DNA from: Candidatus Pelagibacter sp.
GTDB taxonomy: Bacteria > Pseudomonadota > Alphaproteobacteria > Pelagibacterales > Pelagibacteraceae
DNA length: 50,581 bases
Assembly: GCA_028099475.1 (NCBI GenBank)
Contig: JAOHHF010000005.1
Location: forward strand, 1-50,581
Direction: 5' to 3'
This document shows, in pieces, positions 9,366-19,956 of this stretch. The notes beneath the pieces were generated by a model. The model saw only the letters and a list, made by a program, of their open reading frames with translations, searched no databases and was not told where the DNA came from. Position 1 is the first letter of the stretch. Each line of letters starts with the position of its first letter. Made by a program: the position numbers and the translations under genes.

Positions 9366-10298
9366 TTAATATCTTGAAGCTCTTTTCAATCTATCATTTA
9401 TTGTTTTGCCAATTCCTTTATTTGGAATCTTTTCAACTGCAATGAATTTATAACCATCTTTTTTAATTTTCCTTAATAATGTGTATAGATTTTTAGCAGA
9501 TTGCTGAAGATTATTTTTTTTACTCAAATAGTAGTAATTTTTAGATGTAGTTTTTCTTTTTTTAATCAATACAAAGGCTTCATTCATTTTTGGTTTAGTT
9601 ACATTTGTTCTTAATGGAATGCCTGGAGAGTAATGTAATGGAAACTGGCCAGGAGCAATTTTCTTTTTTGAATTAGTTTTTACTAAAACTTTTTTTTTTA
9701 ATATTTTATTTATTTTAGAAATATCTAATCCTCCAAATCTAAGTATTGTTGGTTTATTTAAAAGATTAATGATCGTTGATTCTATACCAATTTGACATTT
9801 TCCTCCGTCTAAAACATATCTAATTTTTGACCCAAACTCTTCAATCACATCAGATGCTTGAACAGAACTTAATCTAGTTGATATATTTGCGCTAGGAGCC
9901 GCTAATGGATAAGACAAATTCTTAAGTAGTTTTTTAAATAAAGGATGTTTGGGAAAACGAACAGCAAGAGTTTTTTGGTTATTAGTTACTAACTTAGAAA
10001 TTTTAGAGTCTTTTTTTAATTTTAAGATAAATGTAATGGGTCCAGGGGAAAGCTCTTTATAAAGTTTGATAAAATTATCATTAATATGACAATCAATTTT
10101 AAGTTTATTGATATCTGAATAATGAACAATTAGAGGGTTGTTTGAAGGTCTTTTTTTCAATCTGAATATTTTTTTTACAGATATGTCTGAATAAGCATTT
10201 CCAGCCAGTCCATAGACAGTTTCAGTAGGCACGGCTATACAATGATTTTTATCTAAATATTGTCTAGCTTTTTTGATATTTGATTGAATAGATTTCAT
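9366..10298 (-). CDS. threonylcarbamoyl-AMP synthase, Sua5/YwlC type
   Basis: A 310-residue protein with the YrdC fold signature AVPTETVYGLAGNAYS near residue 22, followed by IFRLKKRPSNNPLIVHY, PGPITFIL, VRFPKHP and PLAAPSANIST. The C-terminal ~110 residues, beginning around IAPGQFPLHYSPGIPL, correspond to the extra domain of the long Sua5 form, absent from short TsaC/YrdC. The enzyme makes threonylcarbamoyl-AMP from threonine, bicarbonate and ATP for the t6A37 modification of ANN-decoding tRNAs. It is divergent from xseB with only 20 bases between the two start codons, so their promoters must overlap the coding regions or each other. The assignment of the family is firm. Confidence 0.93.
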   Translation of the reverse strand: MKSIQSNIKKARQYLDKNHCIAVPTETVYGLAGNAYSDISVKKIFRLKKRPSNNPLIVHYSDINKLKIDCHINDNFIKLYKELSPGPITFILKLKKDSKISKLVTNNQKTLAVRFPKHPLFKKLLKNLSYPLAAPSANISTRLSSVQASDVIEEFGSKIRYVLDGGKCQIGIESTIINLLNKPTILRFGGLDISKINKILKKKVLVKTNSKKKIAPGQFPLHYSPGIPLRTNVTKPKMNEAFVLIKKRKTTSKNYYYLSKKNNLQQSAKNLYTLLRKIKKDGYKFIAVEKIPNKGIGKTINDRLKRASRY

Positions 10299-10318
10299 GT
10301 ATTAATAATTATTATTAT

Positions 10319-10555
10319 ATGAAAGATAAAAATTTACTACCTGATAATGATACAAGTACACTTGAAGACCTAACAGATCAAGCAAATCAAATGATAGACT
10401 CTTTAGAAAATGAAAAAGATCTAAATAACTCGATTGAAAGCTATCAGCAATTATTAAAGTTAAATAATATTATTGAAAAAAAATTTCATAAGAGCTTTAG
10501 ATCTCTAGGAGAGGAAACTAACAAAAAAGTTAAAGAAATTGTTAAAAAGAAATGA
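10319..10555 (+). CDS. xseB: exodeoxyribonuclease VII small subunit
   Basis: A 78-residue acidic and lysine-rich protein. The segment from TLEDLTDQANQMIDSLE to LEESIESYQQL-like NNSIESYQQLLKLNNIIEKK matches the two-helix coiled-coil shape of XseB, where a helical hairpin caps the large subunit XseA. Sequence identity in this family is low, so the position counts strongly: xseB-ispA-dxs is a conserved order in proteobacteria and here the stop codon overlaps the ispA start as ATGA. XseAB degrades single-stranded DNA. The large subunit gene is not in the window. Confidence 0.85.
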   Translation: MKDKNLLPDNDTSTLEDLTDQANQMIDSLENEKDLNNSIESYQQLLKLNNIIEKKFHKSFRSLGEETNKKVKEIVKKK

Positions 10556-11424
10556 ATATCAAGTTAAATAAGATTGCAAAAGATACCAACTTTTTCTTGA
10601 AGAAATTTATTGCTAAGCAAAATAACTCTAAATTAATTCCAGCAATGAAGTATGGTTTATTTCCTGGTGGAAAAAAAATTAGATCTAAAATTCTAATTGA
10701 TATTGGCTCATTGCTATCAATTGATTACAAAACATTAATTTCAATAGGTGCGGCTGTTGAATGTATTCACGCCTATTCCTTAATACATGATGATTTACCA
10801 TGTATGGATAACGACAAGATAAGAAGAGGCAAACTGTCAACCCACATTAAATTTGGAGAGTCTACAGCTGTTCTTGCTGGAAACTCTTTACTCACAATGG
10901 CGTTTGAAATTTTATCAAGTCCAACTTTAAAAGTGAGCGATATAATTAAGGTTAATTTAATTAAAAAATTATCAGAATGCTCAGGCCACTTGGGTATTGC
11001 TGGTGGTCAATTTCTAGATCTTAGCTATGAAAAAAAAAAGACTTCCAAAAATAAGATTATAGAAATGGAAATAAAAAAAACAGGAAAATTATTTAGTTTT
11101 TGTTGTATGGCCCCTGCAATAATCAAAAAAAAAAATGCCAAAGAAATAAAATCTTTTGAAAATATTGGTTCAGATATTGGTTTATTGTTCCAAATAGCAG
11201 ATGATTTAATTGATTTTAAAGGTGATTCAAAAAAAGCTGGAAAAAAAACAGGAAAAGATCAAAAAAAAGGAAAAGCAACGCTAATAAGTTTACTAGGTCA
11301 TATGAATGCAATTAAATATTGTGATAAGATTATTTTAAAAATAAATAAGAGTATAAAAAAATATGGTTCTAATTCAAAAAATATTGAAGAAACACTATAC
11401 TATATTCTAAATAGAGATAAATGA
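10552..11424 (+). CDS. ispA: farnesyl/geranyl diphosphate synthase (short-chain polyprenyl synthase)
   Basis: A 290-residue trans-prenyltransferase. The first aspartate-rich motif is seen as [12 protein letters not shown], with DDxxxxD spacing, followed by RRGKLSTH; the second is [18 protein letters not shown] near residue 38 is the substrate-binding segment. It condenses IPP with DMAPP/GPP to give farnesyl diphosphate for undecaprenyl and quinone side chains. The DDxxxxD spacing and the xseB/dxs neighbours favour IspA over long-chain synthases, whose homologue here is at 15085-16098. It overlaps both neighbours through ATGA junctions. Confidence 0.95.
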   Translation: MNIKLNKIAKDTNFFLKKFIAKQNNSKLIPAMKYGLFPGGKKIRSKILIDIGSLLSIDYKTLISIGAAVECIHAYSLIHDDLPCMDNDKIRRGKLSTHIKFGESTAVLAGNSLLTMAFEILSSPTLKVSDIIKVNLIKKLSECSGHLGIAGGQFLDLSYEKKKTSKNKIIEMEIKKTGKLFSFCCMAPAIIKKKNAKEIKSFENIGSDIGLLFQIADDLIDFKGDSKKAGKKTGKDQKKGKATLISLLGHMNAIKYCDKIILKINKSIKKYGSNSKNIEETLYYILNRDK

Positions 11425-13337
11425 TGCAAAACTATAAATTTTTAAATGATATAAATTTTCCATCTGATTTAAAAAAACTACCAGAACATGATTTACAAAT
11501 CGTTTCTGATGAAGTTAGAAAAGAAATGATTAGTGCAGTATCTGAAACTGGAGGACATTTGGGTGCTGGCTTAGGTGTCGTTGAATTAACTGTTGCTCTT
11601 CATTATGTTTTTGACACACCTCATGACAAATTGATTTGGGATGTTGGGCATCAAACTTATCCACATAAAATTTTAACTGGAAGAAAAAACAAAATTAGAA
11701 CTTTGAGACAAGGAAATGGACTATCAGGATTTACAAAAAGGTCTGAAAGTGAATATGATCCTTTTGGAGCCGCTCATAGTTCAACGTCTATATCTTCAGC
11801 GCTAGGTATAGCTGAAGCAAATAAATTAGCCAACAAATCATCTAATGTAGTTGCTGTAATTGGTGATGGTGCAATAAGTGCGGGTATGGCTTATGAGGCA
11901 ATGAATAATGCTGGAGCATCAAAAACTAAGATGATTGTCATTTTAAATGACAACGATATGTCTATTGCAAAACCTGTAGGTGCCATGAGAACTTATTTAG
12001 CAAAGTTGTTTACTGGAAAAATTTACTTTAGTTTAAGAGAAACATTTAAGTTAATTACTTCTGCATTTTCAAAAAGATTTAGTAAAAGTGCTGGCAAAGC
12101 TGAAGATTTTTTACGTTCAGCAGTTACAGGAGGTACTTTGTTTAACTCATTAGGTTTTTACTATGCAGGTCCAATAGATGGTCATGACTTAACAAGTCTT
12201 GTTCCAATTTTAAAAAATGCAAGAGACTCCAAGCATGAGGGCCCAATTATGATTCACGTTAAAACACAAAAAGGAAAAGGCTATTCATATGCAGAAAAAG
12301 CTATAGATCATTATCATGGTGTTACTAAGTTTAATGTTGAAACTGGGGAGCAAGTGAAAAGTGGAAGCAATCTCCCAGCTTACACAAAAGTATTTGCTAA
12401 TACGCTAGTTAAACACGCTCAAAAAGATAGTAAAATTGTTGGGATTACTGCTGCAATGCCAGGTGGTACGGGTATGGATATTTTTGGAAAAGAATTTCCA
12501 AAAAGAATGTTTGATGTGGGTATAGCAGAACAGCATGCTGTAACTTTTGCAGCTGGTTTAGCTACAGAAGGCTACAAACCTTATGCTGCAATTTACTCTA
12601 CTTTTTTACAGAGAGCCTATGATCAGGTTGTTCATGATGTGGCTATTCAAAGTTTACCAGTAAGATTTGCAATTGATAGAGCAGGTTTAGTTGGCGCAGA
12701 TGGCTCAACACACGCTGGTTCATTTGATATTACTTATTTATCAACATTACCTAATTTTATAGTAATGGCAGCAAGTGATGAAGTTGAGTTGGTAAAAATG
12801 ATAAATACTTCAGTAGATATTAACGATAATCCTAGTGCTATTAGATATCCACGAGGAACAGGGGTTGGACTTGATTTACCTTCAATTGATGAAAAGATTG
12901 AAATTGGAAAAGGAAAAATTGTTCAAGAAGGAAAACAAGCTTGCATTTTGAGTTTAGGAACTAGACTTGAAGAGTGCAAATTAGCTGCTGAAGAATTAAA
13001 TAATAAAGGTGTATCAGTTACAATTGTTGACGCAAGATTTGCCAAACCTCTAGATCAAGATCTTATCTTAAAATGTGCTAGAGAGCACGATGTTATGATT
13101 ACTATAGAAGAAGGATCGATAGGTGGTTTTGGATCGCATGTTAAAAATTTACTTGCTGAAAAAGGTATTTTTGACAAAGGGTTAAAGTTTAGATCAATGA
13201 CACTGCCGGATACTTTTATAGAACAAGATAGTCCAAAAAATATGTATGAATTTGCAGGATTGAATGCTTCTCAAATTTCAAAAAAAATCTTAGATGTTTT
13301 GTTTACAAAAGACTCTATTAAAGTTGTAAAAAATTAG
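11421..13337 (+). CDS. dxs: 1-deoxy-D-xylulose-5-phosphate synthase
   Basis: A 638-residue thiamin-diphosphate enzyme of normal length. Visible landmarks are [35 protein letters not shown], the ThDP-binding [20 protein letters not shown]...[15 protein letters not shown], and in the second domain [17 protein letters not shown] and [18 protein letters not shown] condenses pyruvate with glyceraldehyde-3-phosphate, the first step of the MEP isoprenoid pathway. It starts at ATG 11421 within the ispA stop; a second ATG follows directly and either may serve. The thiamin dependence fits the thiD gene elsewhere in the window. The convergent aroC gene ends 8 bases downstream. Confidence 0.98.
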   Translation: MMQNYKFLNDINFPSDLKKLPEHDLQIVSDEVRKEMISAVSETGGHLGAGLGVVELTVALHYVFDTPHDKLIWDVGHQTYPHKILTGRKNKIRTLRQGNGLSGFTKRSESEYDPFGAAHSSTSISSALGIAEANKLANKSSNVVAVIGDGAISAGMAYEAMNNAGASKTKMIVILNDNDMSIAKPVGAMRTYLAKLFTGKIYFSLRETFKLITSAFSKRFSKSAGKAEDFLRSAVTGGTLFNSLGFYYAGPIDGHDLTSLVPILKNARDSKHEGPIMIHVKTQKGKGYSYAEKAIDHYHGVTKFNVETGEQVKSGSNLPAYTKVFANTLVKHAQKDSKIVGITAAMPGGTGMDIFGKEFPKRMFDVGIAEQHAVTFAAGLATEGYKPYAAIYSTFLQRAYDQVVHDVAIQSLPVRFAIDRAGLVGADGSTHAGSFDITYLSTLPNFIVMAASDEVELVKMINTSVDINDNPSAIRYPRGTGVGLDLPSIDEKIEIGKGKIVQEGKQACILSLGTRLEECKLAAEELNNKGVSVTIVDARFAKPLDQDLILKCAREHDVMITIEEGSIGGFGSHVKNLLAEKGIFDKGLKFRSMTLPDTFIEQDSPKNMYEFAGLNASQISKKILDVLFTKDSIKVVKN

Positions 13338-13345
13338 CAGCTAAA

Positions 13346-14428
13346 TCAACTACATTGAGCTTTGTTCATTAGATAATGGTCTAATAAAACACAATTCATC
13401 ATAGCTTCACCAACAGGAACAGCTCTTATACCAACACAAGGATCGTGTCTTCCTTTAACTGAAATAGTAGTATTTTTTCCAAATTTATTAATTGTTTTTC
13501 TAGTTGTTAAAATTGATGATGTGGGTTTTACAGCAAATGAAGCAATAATTTCTTGACCACTTGATATACCGCCTAAAATTCCTCCAGCATTATTTGAGTC
13601 AAATTTTAATTTTTTTCCTTTTTGAGAAATTTCATCTGAGTTTTGCTCCCCACTTAATTGAGCTGAATTCATTCCAGCTCCAATATTAACACCTTTGACA
13701 GCATTTATACTCATTAGTCCTGAGGCTATATCAGAGTCTAATTTTGAGTAAATTGGAGCTCCTAGTCCTGCAGGTATGCCTCTTGCTCTAATTTCAATTA
13801 CTGCGCCACAAGAGGACCCAGATTTTCTAACACCTAATAAATATTTTTCCCAAAGTTTCAACATGGATTTATCGGGACAGAAAAAAGGATTTTTATAAAT
13901 TGTTTTGTCATCCCACTGATTTGTATCACAACCTAATATCCCTAGTTGAGTTACTGCACCTATAACTTTAAATTCTTTACCTAATTTTTCTTGTAAAACT
14001 AATTTAGCTATTGCACCTGCTGCAACTCTGGCAGCAGTTTCTCTTGCTGAAGATCTTCCACCTCCTCTGTAATCCCTTATTCCATATTTTTTAAAATAGG
14101 TAAAATCAGCGTGACCTGGTCTAAATTTATCTTTTATTTTACCATAATCTTTTGATCTCATATCTTTGTTGTAAATTATAAGAGATATAGGTGTTCCAGT
14201 AGTTTTTCCTTCAAAGACTCCAGATAGTATTTGAACTTTATCATCTTCTTTTCTTTGAGTTGTAAATTTTGACTGACCTGGTTTTCTTTTATTTAATTCT
14301 ACCTGAATATCTTGTTCTTTAAGGCTTATGTTAGGTGGACAACCATCTACTATACATCCAATGGCAGGACCATGAGATTCACCCCAAGTTGAGAATCGAA
14401 ATAGCTTTCCAAAAGTATTAAATGACAT
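13346..14428 (-). CDS. aroC: chorismate synthase
   Basis: A 360-residue protein beginning with the AroC signature [20 protein letters not shown] and continuing with [39 protein letters not shown] and, near the C terminus, [16 protein letters not shown]. It uses reduced FMN to convert EPSP to chorismate, the branch point to aromatic amino acids, folate and ubiquinone. It converges on dxs (8-base gap) and diverges from pdxH (33-base gap). PdxH supplies no direct step, but both are flavin-dependent enzymes. No obvious terminator lies between aroC and dxs. Confidence 0.98.
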   Translation of the reverse strand: MSFNTFGKLFRFSTWGESHGPAIGCIVDGCPPNISLKEQDIQVELNKRKPGQSKFTTQRKEDDKVQILSGVFEGKTTGTPISLIIYNKDMRSKDYGKIKDKFRPGHADFTYFKKYGIRDYRGGGRSSARETAARVAAGAIAKLVLQEKLGKEFKVIGAVTQLGILGCDTNQWDDKTIYKNPFFCPDKSMLKLWEKYLLGVRKSGSSCGAVIEIRARGIPAGLGAPIYSKLDSDIASGLMSINAVKGVNIGAGMNSAQLSGEQNSDEISQKGKKLKFDSNNAGGILGGISSGQEIIASFAVKPTSSILTTRKTINKFGKNTTISVKGRHDPCVGIRAVPVGEAMMNCVLLDHYLMNKAQCS

Positions 14429-14461
14429 TATTTATATTATATAGATTATTTTGTTTAAATT

Positions 14462-15088
14462 ATGAATCAAAAAAACTCACTTGGCCTTAATAACTGTTTT
14501 TCAGATCTAGATGATCCATTTCAGTTATTTAAAATATGGATGGATGAAGCAAATAAGTCAGAACTGAACGATCCTAATGCACTTTCATTGGCAACATCAA
14601 ATAATGACAATATTCCATCTGTAAGAATGGTTTTGCTAAAAGAGTTTAGTGAAAAGGGATTTGTATTTTATACCAACTTAAATAGCCAAAAAGGAAAAGA
14701 GTTAAAAGAAAATCCAAAAGCCGCAATGTGTTTTCACTGGAAAAGTCTTTTGCGGCAAATAAGAATTAGCGGAACAATAACCCAGGTAGAAGATAAAGTT
14801 GCTGATCAATATTATAATTCAAGAGGTTATGAGAGTAGAATTGGCGCTTGGGCCTCAAAACAGAGTAGTGAGCTAGCTAATAGGGATGAACTGATAAATT
14901 CAATTAAAAAATATAAAGAGAAATATAATGATGAAAATAGTGTTCCAAGACCAAGTCATTGGTCTGGCTGGAATTTATCTCCATCAAGTATAGAATTTTG
15001 GTTGGATGGTGATAGCAGAATTCATGAAAGACTAAAGTATACGAAAGATAGAAATAGCAAATGGATAAAATCTTTATTGAGTCCCTAA
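14462..15088 (+). CDS. pdxH: pyridoxamine/pyridoxine 5'-phosphate oxidase
   Basis: A 208-residue FMN split-barrel protein with the PdxH pattern DPFQLFKIWMDEA, ALSLATSNNDNIPSVRMVLLK, FVFYTNLNSQKGKEL, AMCFHWKSLLRQIRISG and the C-terminal WSGWNLSPSSIEFW...RIHERLKY. It oxidises PNP or PMP to pyridoxal phosphate. Length is close to the family's usual 210-220. It is divergent from aroC, and its 3' end overlaps the convergent polyprenyl synthase gene by four bases. Confidence 0.96.
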   Translation: MNQKNSLGLNNCFSDLDDPFQLFKIWMDEANKSELNDPNALSLATSNNDNIPSVRMVLLKEFSEKGFVFYTNLNSQKGKELKENPKAAMCFHWKSLLRQIRISGTITQVEDKVADQYYNSRGYESRIGAWASKQSSELANRDELINSIKKYKEKYNDENSVPRPSHWSGWNLSPSSIEFWLDGDSRIHERLKYTKDRNSKWIKSLLSP

Positions 15089-16098
15089 AAATTTCTAGCC
15101 AAACTAAATGATGTAAGACTTTTAAGAATTTCTTTTTCTTTACAGTCTTTAAATATAGTTAAAGAATTTGAAGCAAGATTAATATAATGCTGAGCTTTTT
15201 GATAGCATTCTTTGATAATAGCATATTTTTTTATCAAAGAAATTATTTCATCTAAATCATTTTTATCTCTCATATTTTTTTTAAATGTCTCGATTAAAAA
15301 TTTTTTTTCTTCTAGGTTTATTTTTTGGAAAAGAAGGATGATAGGTAAAGTGATTTTTCCCTCAAAAAAGTCTTGACCAATTTTTTTTCCAAACAATTTA
15401 AGATCAGAATTATAATCTAGGGTGTCATCAGCAATTTGAAAGGTTAGTCCAAGATTTCTTCCATAAAATTCTAACGCATCTTTTTCTTTAGTATCTACAT
15501 TTGATAAAATTGCTCCTACTTTTGTTGCAGCTGCAAACAGTTCTGCAGTTTTTGCAGAGATAATTTTTAAATAAGTTTCTTCAAGCATATCAACTTCACC
15601 TTTGTGCTGAAGTTGTAAAACTTCTCCTTGAGCAATTTTAGATGAGGTTGATGATAATAATTTTAAAACTTCCAAGTTGCCGTCTTCCACCATCATTTCA
15701 AAACATCTACTTAACAAATAATCTCCAATTAAAACTGAAGAATGATTATCCCAAACTTTATTTAAAGTATCTTTTCCTCTTCTTACAACACCCTCATCAA
15801 TTACATCATCATGCATTAATGTTGCACTGTGAATTAATTCTACACAAGCTGCCAAATTTACATCTCTTGACCCCTTGGAATACCCACATAATTTTGCAGC
15901 CCCTAAGGTCAAAAGAGCTCTCAATCTTTTTCCACCAGTTTCAATATGGTAGTCAGTCATTTTTTGCACCAACTCAACATCACTGGCTAATTTTGATTTA
16001 ATTTTTTCTTCAGTTAAGACAAGCTTGTCCTCAACAGAATCTTTGAGCTGAAAGTAAGAATCGTTTATCTGATTTTTAAGCTGTACTACTGTTCCCAT
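15085..16098 (-). CDS. ispB: long-chain all-trans polyprenyl diphosphate synthase (IspB-like)
   Basis: A 337-residue trans-prenyltransferase with GGKRLRALLTLGAAKLCGY, first aspartate-rich motif LMHDDVIDEGVVRRGKDT and second motif QIADDTLDYN. The DDxxD spacing and the LMHDDVIDE wording are those of octaprenyl/decaprenyl/solanesyl synthases that make the ubiquinone tail; the product chain length cannot be read from the sequence alone. It is distinct from the short-chain IspA enzyme at 10552. It is divergent from the S49 peptidase gene, with a 113-base gap that holds a good plus-strand promoter. Confidence 0.9.
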   Translation of the reverse strand: MGTVVQLKNQINDSYFQLKDSVEDKLVLTEEKIKSKLASDVELVQKMTDYHIETGGKRLRALLTLGAAKLCGYSKGSRDVNLAACVELIHSATLMHDDVIDEGVVRRGKDTLNKVWDNHSSVLIGDYLLSRCFEMMVEDGNLEVLKLLSSTSSKIAQGEVLQLQHKGEVDMLEETYLKIISAKTAELFAAATKVGAILSNVDTKEKDALEFYGRNLGLTFQIADDTLDYNSDLKLFGKKIGQDFFEGKITLPIILLFQKINLEEKKFLIETFKKNMRDKNDLDEIISLIKKYAIIKECYQKAQHYINLASNSLTIFKDCKEKEILKSLTSFSLARNF

Positions 16099-16144
16099 AT
16101 TCTAAGTAAATTAATATAATTAAGTTTTATATATTACTTATCAA

Positions 16145-16172
16145 TTGACGCACCTTTTTCTTCAATTATAAG
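16145..16172 (+). promoter_or_regulatory. likely sigma-70-type promoter for the S49 peptidase-glyQS-ppdK group
   Basis: TTGACG (16145-16150) and TATAAG (16167-16172) each match the consensus at five of six positions and are 16 bases apart. They lie in the divergent gap, about 40 bases before the start codon, and a Shine-Dalgarno-like AAGGA follows at about 16201. Genes downstream are packed without gaps as far as ppdK, so this could drive all four. Confidence 0.55.
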
Positions 16173-16211
16173 TGTTTTTATATTCAATTAATAATTCTAT
16201 AAGGAATAATT

Positions 16212-17018
16212 ATGTTCTCTTTTTTTAAAAAGAAAAAGACTATAGCCCATATCAAATTAAGTGGAGTTATAGGAAATGCTGGAAAATTTAAACAAGGTAT
16301 TGATTTTGCGGGACAAGAAGAACTCATAAGGAAGGCTTTTGCTCTCAAAAAAGCAGCTTGTGTTGCTGTTACCATTAATTCACCTGGTGGATCACCTGTT
16401 CAATCACATCTAATTTATAGTTTAATAAGACAAGAAGCTAAAAAAAATAAAAAAAAAGTAATTGTATTTGCTGAAGATGTAGCTGCATCTGGAGGATATC
16501 TTATTTCATGTGCTGGTGATGAAATTTATGCAAATTCAAGTTCAATCATTGGATCTATTGGAGTGATATATTCTTCATTTGGATTTACAGAATTAATAAA
16601 AAAAATTGGTGTTGAAAGAAGAATTCATACTGCTGGAAAAAATAAAAGTACATTAGACCCTTTTTTAGAAGAAAAAAATGAGGACATTGAAAGATTAAAA
16701 AAAATTCAATTAGATTTACATAAAGATTTTATAGATGTAGTGGAAGAAAGCAGAAAATCTAAATTAAATAAATCTGAAGTGGAACTTTTTTCAGGAGAAT
16801 TTTGGTCAGGCAGTAAAGCAAAAGATTTAGGACTAATAGATGGAATAGGTGATGCACACATAATTTTAAAAGAAAAATTTGGAGATGATGTGGTAATTAA
16901 AAAATTTGAAAAGTCCAAAAGTTGGTTAAGTCAAAAACTTTCATCTTCAAGTAATCAAATAGATCAATTAGCCAACATCTTAGATGAAAGGTCAATCTGG
17001 CAAAGATATGGTTTCTAA
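16212..17018 (+). CDS. S49-family serine peptidase (SppA/SohB-like, short form)
   Basis: A 268-residue protein with the S49 fold: [11 protein letters not shown] at the start, oxyanion segment [11 protein letters not shown] near 58, the nucleophile region [20 protein letters not shown] near 97 (serine in ASGG), then [14 protein letters not shown] and the K-containing [14 protein letters not shown], where the catalytic lysine of the family is expected. SppA digests leftover signal peptides. Unlike E. coli SppA (about 618 residues, tandem domains, membrane anchor) this is a single domain and has no evident signal peptide or membrane segment, so it may be cytoplasmic and closer to SohB-type proteins. 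A Shine-Dalgarno AAGGA precedes the ATG. The 3' end overlaps glyQ by 11 bases. Confidence 0.88.
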   Translation: MFSFFKKKKTIAHIKLSGVIGNAGKFKQGIDFAGQEELIRKAFALKKAACVAVTINSPGGSPVQSHLIYSLIRQEAKKNKKKVIVFAEDVAASGGYLISCAGDEIYANSSSIIGSIGVIYSSFGFTELIKKIGVERRIHTAGKNKSTLDPFLEEKNEDIERLKKIQLDLHKDFIDVVEESRKSKLNKSEVELFSGEFWSGSKAKDLGLIDGIGDAHIILKEKFGDDVVIKKFEKSKSWLSQKLSSSSNQIDQLANILDERSIWQRYGF

Positions 17019-17889
17019 AATAAAAAGACCAAAGCAAAAATTTCAATCATTTCAAGAAACAATTTTAAATCTTCAAAAGTTTTGGAGTAAGAAAGGCTGT
17101 ATTGTTTTGCAACCATACGATATGGAGGTGGGCGCTGGAACATTTCACCCGGCAACTACTCTCAGGTCACTTGGCCCAAAACCATGGAAGGCTGCTTATG
17201 TTCAACCATCCAGAAGACCAACAGATGGAAGATATGGTGAGAACCCAAATAGACTTCAACATTATTATCAATTTCAAGTTTTAATAAAACCTTCACCAGA
17301 TGATATAAAAAAATTATATCTTAATAGTTTATCTGCGATTGGAATTGATCATAACGAACACGATATTAGATTTGTTGAAGATGACTGGGAAAGCCCCACG
17401 TTAGGTGCAGCAGGTTTGGGCTGGGAAGTTTGGTGTGATGGGATGGAAATAACGCAATTCACATACTTTCAACAAATGGCAGGCTTTGAATGCAAACCTG
17501 TTTCAGTAGAAATTACATATGGCCTAGAAAGAATATGTATGTTTACCCAACAACAGAAAAATGTTTATGATTTATTGTGGAATGATCAAGGGGTAAAATA
17601 TCACGAAGTTTTTCATCAAGCAGAAAAAGAATTTTCAGCGTATAATTTTGAACACGCAAATGTAGATATTTTATTAAAGATGTTTGATATGCATGAAAAT
17701 GAAGCAAAATCCCTTGTAGAAAAAAAGATATCATTACCAGCATATGACCAATGTTTAAAAGCAAGTCATGTATTTAATATTTTAGATGCACGCGGAGCTA
17801 TAAGTGTTGCTCAAAGAGCAGTATATATTGGCAGAATTAGAGACATAACAAAAGCTGCTGCAGAAATTTGGTTAGACAGTCAAAGTTAA
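17008..17889 (+). CDS. glyQ: glycyl-tRNA synthetase alpha subunit
   Basis: The product contains the GlyQ signature [65 protein letters not shown] and the class II catalytic [21 protein letters not shown]. It is the catalytic subunit of the alpha2-beta2 glycyl-tRNA synthetase. I place the start at ATG 17008 (293 residues, MVSKIKRPK), overlapping the peptidase stop by 11 bases; an in-frame ATG at 16984 would add eight residues inside the peptidase gene and is a possible alternative. The beta subunit starts directly after the stop. Confidence 0.97.
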   Translation: MVSKIKRPKQKFQSFQETILNLQKFWSKKGCIVLQPYDMEVGAGTFHPATTLRSLGPKPWKAAYVQPSRRPTDGRYGENPNRLQHYYQFQVLIKPSPDDIKKLYLNSLSAIGIDHNEHDIRFVEDDWESPTLGAAGLGWEVWCDGMEITQFTYFQQMAGFECKPVSVEITYGLERICMFTQQQKNVYDLLWNDQGVKYHEVFHQAEKEFSAYNFEHANVDILLKMFDMHENEAKSLVEKKISLPAYDQCLKASHVFNILDARGAISVAQRAVYIGRIRDITKAAAEIWLDSQS

Positions 17890-19956
17890 ATGTCAGATTT
17901 TTTTTTAGAACTATTTAGTGAGGAAATACCCTCATCGCTTCAAAAGAATTTAAGGGAAGATTTATTAGAGAGTTTTAATAAACTATTTGCTGAAAAATTT
18001 ATTTCATATAAAAAAAGCTCTTCATTTTCAACACCTAACAGGTTGATAGTATTATTTGAAGGCCTACAGAAACAGATAGTTTTGAAATCTGAAGAAGTTA
18101 AGGGACCTAATGTAAATGCTCCTGAAGTAGCACTAGAAGGTTTCATGAGGTCAAATAGTATATCTAAAGAAGACCTGTTTAAAAAAAAAATAGATAAAGG
18201 AGAGTTTTATTTTTTTAATATAAAATCAAAAAAACTTAACACACATAATTTGTTAGAGGAACTTGTTCCTCTGGTATTACAAAAAATTCAATGGAAAAAA
18301 TCGATGAAGTGGGGTGAGTTTGATTTGAATTGGGGTAGACCACTAAAATCAATATTAGCAGTATTTGATAAAAAAAAATTAACTTTTGATTTTCATCACT
18401 TAACTTCATCAAACTCAACTTTTATTGATAAAGAGTATGAGGAAAAGAAAAAAATATTTATTGATTTTAAAGAATATAATAATTTTTTTAAAAACTTGAA
18501 TATTGTTATTGATCACGAACAAAGAAAAACTTTAATTGAAAAAAAATTAAATGAAATTTCAAATAAAAAAAATATAAAGATTGAAAGCAACCCCAACTTA
18601 CTTAATGAAATTGTTGATCTAACAGATCAACCAAACGTTATATTATGTGAATTTGATAGAAAATTTCTTAATATTCCAAAAGAAATATTAACTATTACCA
18701 TGCAACATCATCAAAAATATTTTCCGACTTTTGATAAGAAAGGAAATATTACAAATGAATTTTTAGTTGTAACAAATAAAAAAGACACAAAAGGTTTTAT
18801 AAAATTAGGAAACGAAAGAGTTGTGGATGCTAGATTAAGTGATGCTGAATTCTTCTGGCAAAAAGACAAATCTCAAAATTTAGTTAAAAGAGTTTCAAAA
18901 CTAAAATCTATGAATTATTTTAAAGGTCTTGGAACGTATTTCGACAAAGTTCAAAGAATGAGAAAACTTGGAGGAATGCTTTCAGATGAATTGCTAATTA
19001 GTAAAGAAAAAGTTGAATTATCAGCATCTATTTGCAAAGTAGATTTAGTTTCTGAACTTGTTGGAGAATTTCCAGAGCTACAGGGAATTATGGGTGGCTA
19101 TTTCGCAGAAGAGCAAGGTTTTGAGAAAGATATTTGCAAAGCTATAAGTGAGCAATATCTGCCAGTAGGATTTAGTTCGAGGGTACCAAAAAAACCTTAT
19201 AGTATTGCACTTTCTTTGGCTGATAAAATAGATACGTTAGTTGGTTTTTTTGGAATTAATCAAAAGCCTACAAGCTCTAAAGATCCATTTGCTCTAAGAC
19301 GACTGGCTTTAGGAATAATTAAAATAATAATTGAAAACAAAAAAGACTTTAAATTACGAGATCTAATTAGCTATTCATCAAGCTTATATATGGATCAAGG
19401 TTTTGAGTTTGAAAATAAATCACTACAAAATGAATTGGCAGATTTTTTGATGGATAGATTAAAACATTACATGAAAGAAGATAAAATCCGTCACGATATA
19501 ATTCAAGCTTCAACAAACTCTTTAAACTTGGATCAATCAGTTGTCATTTTTGGTAAAGCTAAAAGTTTGAACAAGATTATAGAAAAGCCAATTGGTGTAG
19601 ATTTAATATTGAGTTATAAAAGAGCCTCAAACATTCTGGAAAATGAATTAAAAGATAAAAATTTTGAACTGTCTAATACAACTGACCCTGGTATTTTTAA
19701 AACAGAATTGGAAAAAAATTTATTTAAAAAGATTAATGAATTAAGGAAATATTTCCAAAATATTAATAAAGATGAAAATTTTGAGCAAACCCTGGAAAAT
19801 TTAGCTGAGTCTAAAAAGACAGTTTTTGATTTTTTTGACAATGTGATTGTAAATGACGAAGACCAAACAATTAAAAAAAACAGACTGGAACTAATTCAAA
19901 TGTTATGTAAAACGTTTGATAATTATGTTAATTTTTCTCTAATAGATTCCCTTTAA
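17890..19956 (+). CDS. glyS: glycyl-tRNA synthetase beta subunit
   Basis: A 688-residue GlyS of normal length. It begins FFLELFSEEIPSSLQ, the standard start of the family (usually LLVEIGTEELP), then FSTPNRLIVLFEGL, MKWGEFDLNWGRPLKSIL, TMQHHQKYFPTFD, LVVTNKKDTKGFIKLGNERVVDARLSDAEFF split here by family position, and LVGEFPELQGIMGGYFAEEQG. The C-terminal third is the DALR-type anticodon-binding region. It is immediately adjacent to glyQ (no gap) and its stop overlaps the ppdK start by one base (TAATG). Coupling of glyQS to ppdK is seen in other alphaproteobacteria, which agrees with a common transcript. Confidence 0.97.
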   Translation: MSDFFLELFSEEIPSSLQKNLREDLLESFNKLFAEKFISYKKSSSFSTPNRLIVLFEGLQKQIVLKSEEVKGPNVNAPEVALEGFMRSNSISKEDLFKKKIDKGEFYFFNIKSKKLNTHNLLEELVPLVLQKIQWKKSMKWGEFDLNWGRPLKSILAVFDKKKLTFDFHHLTSSNSTFIDKEYEEKKKIFIDFKEYNNFFKNLNIVIDHEQRKTLIEKKLNEISNKKNIKIESNPNLLNEIVDLTDQPNVILCEFDRKFLNIPKEILTITMQHHQKYFPTFDKKGNITNEFLVVTNKKDTKGFIKLGNERVVDARLSDAEFFWQKDKSQNLVKRVSKLKSMNYFKGLGTYFDKVQRMRKLGGMLSDELLISKEKVELSASICKVDLVSELVGEFPELQGIMGGYFAEEQGFEKDICKAISEQYLPVGFSSRVPKKPYSIALSLADKIDTLVGFFGINQKPTSSKDPFALRRLALGIIKIIIENKKDFKLRDLISYSSSLYMDQGFEFENKSLQNELADFLMDRLKHYMKEDKIRHDIIQASTNSLNLDQSVVIFGKAKSLNKIIEKPIGVDLILSYKRASNILENELKDKNFELSNTTDPGIFKTELEKNLFKKINELRKYFQNINKDENFEQTLENLAESKKTVFDFFDNVIVNDEDQTIKKNRLELIQMLCKTFDNYVNFSLIDSL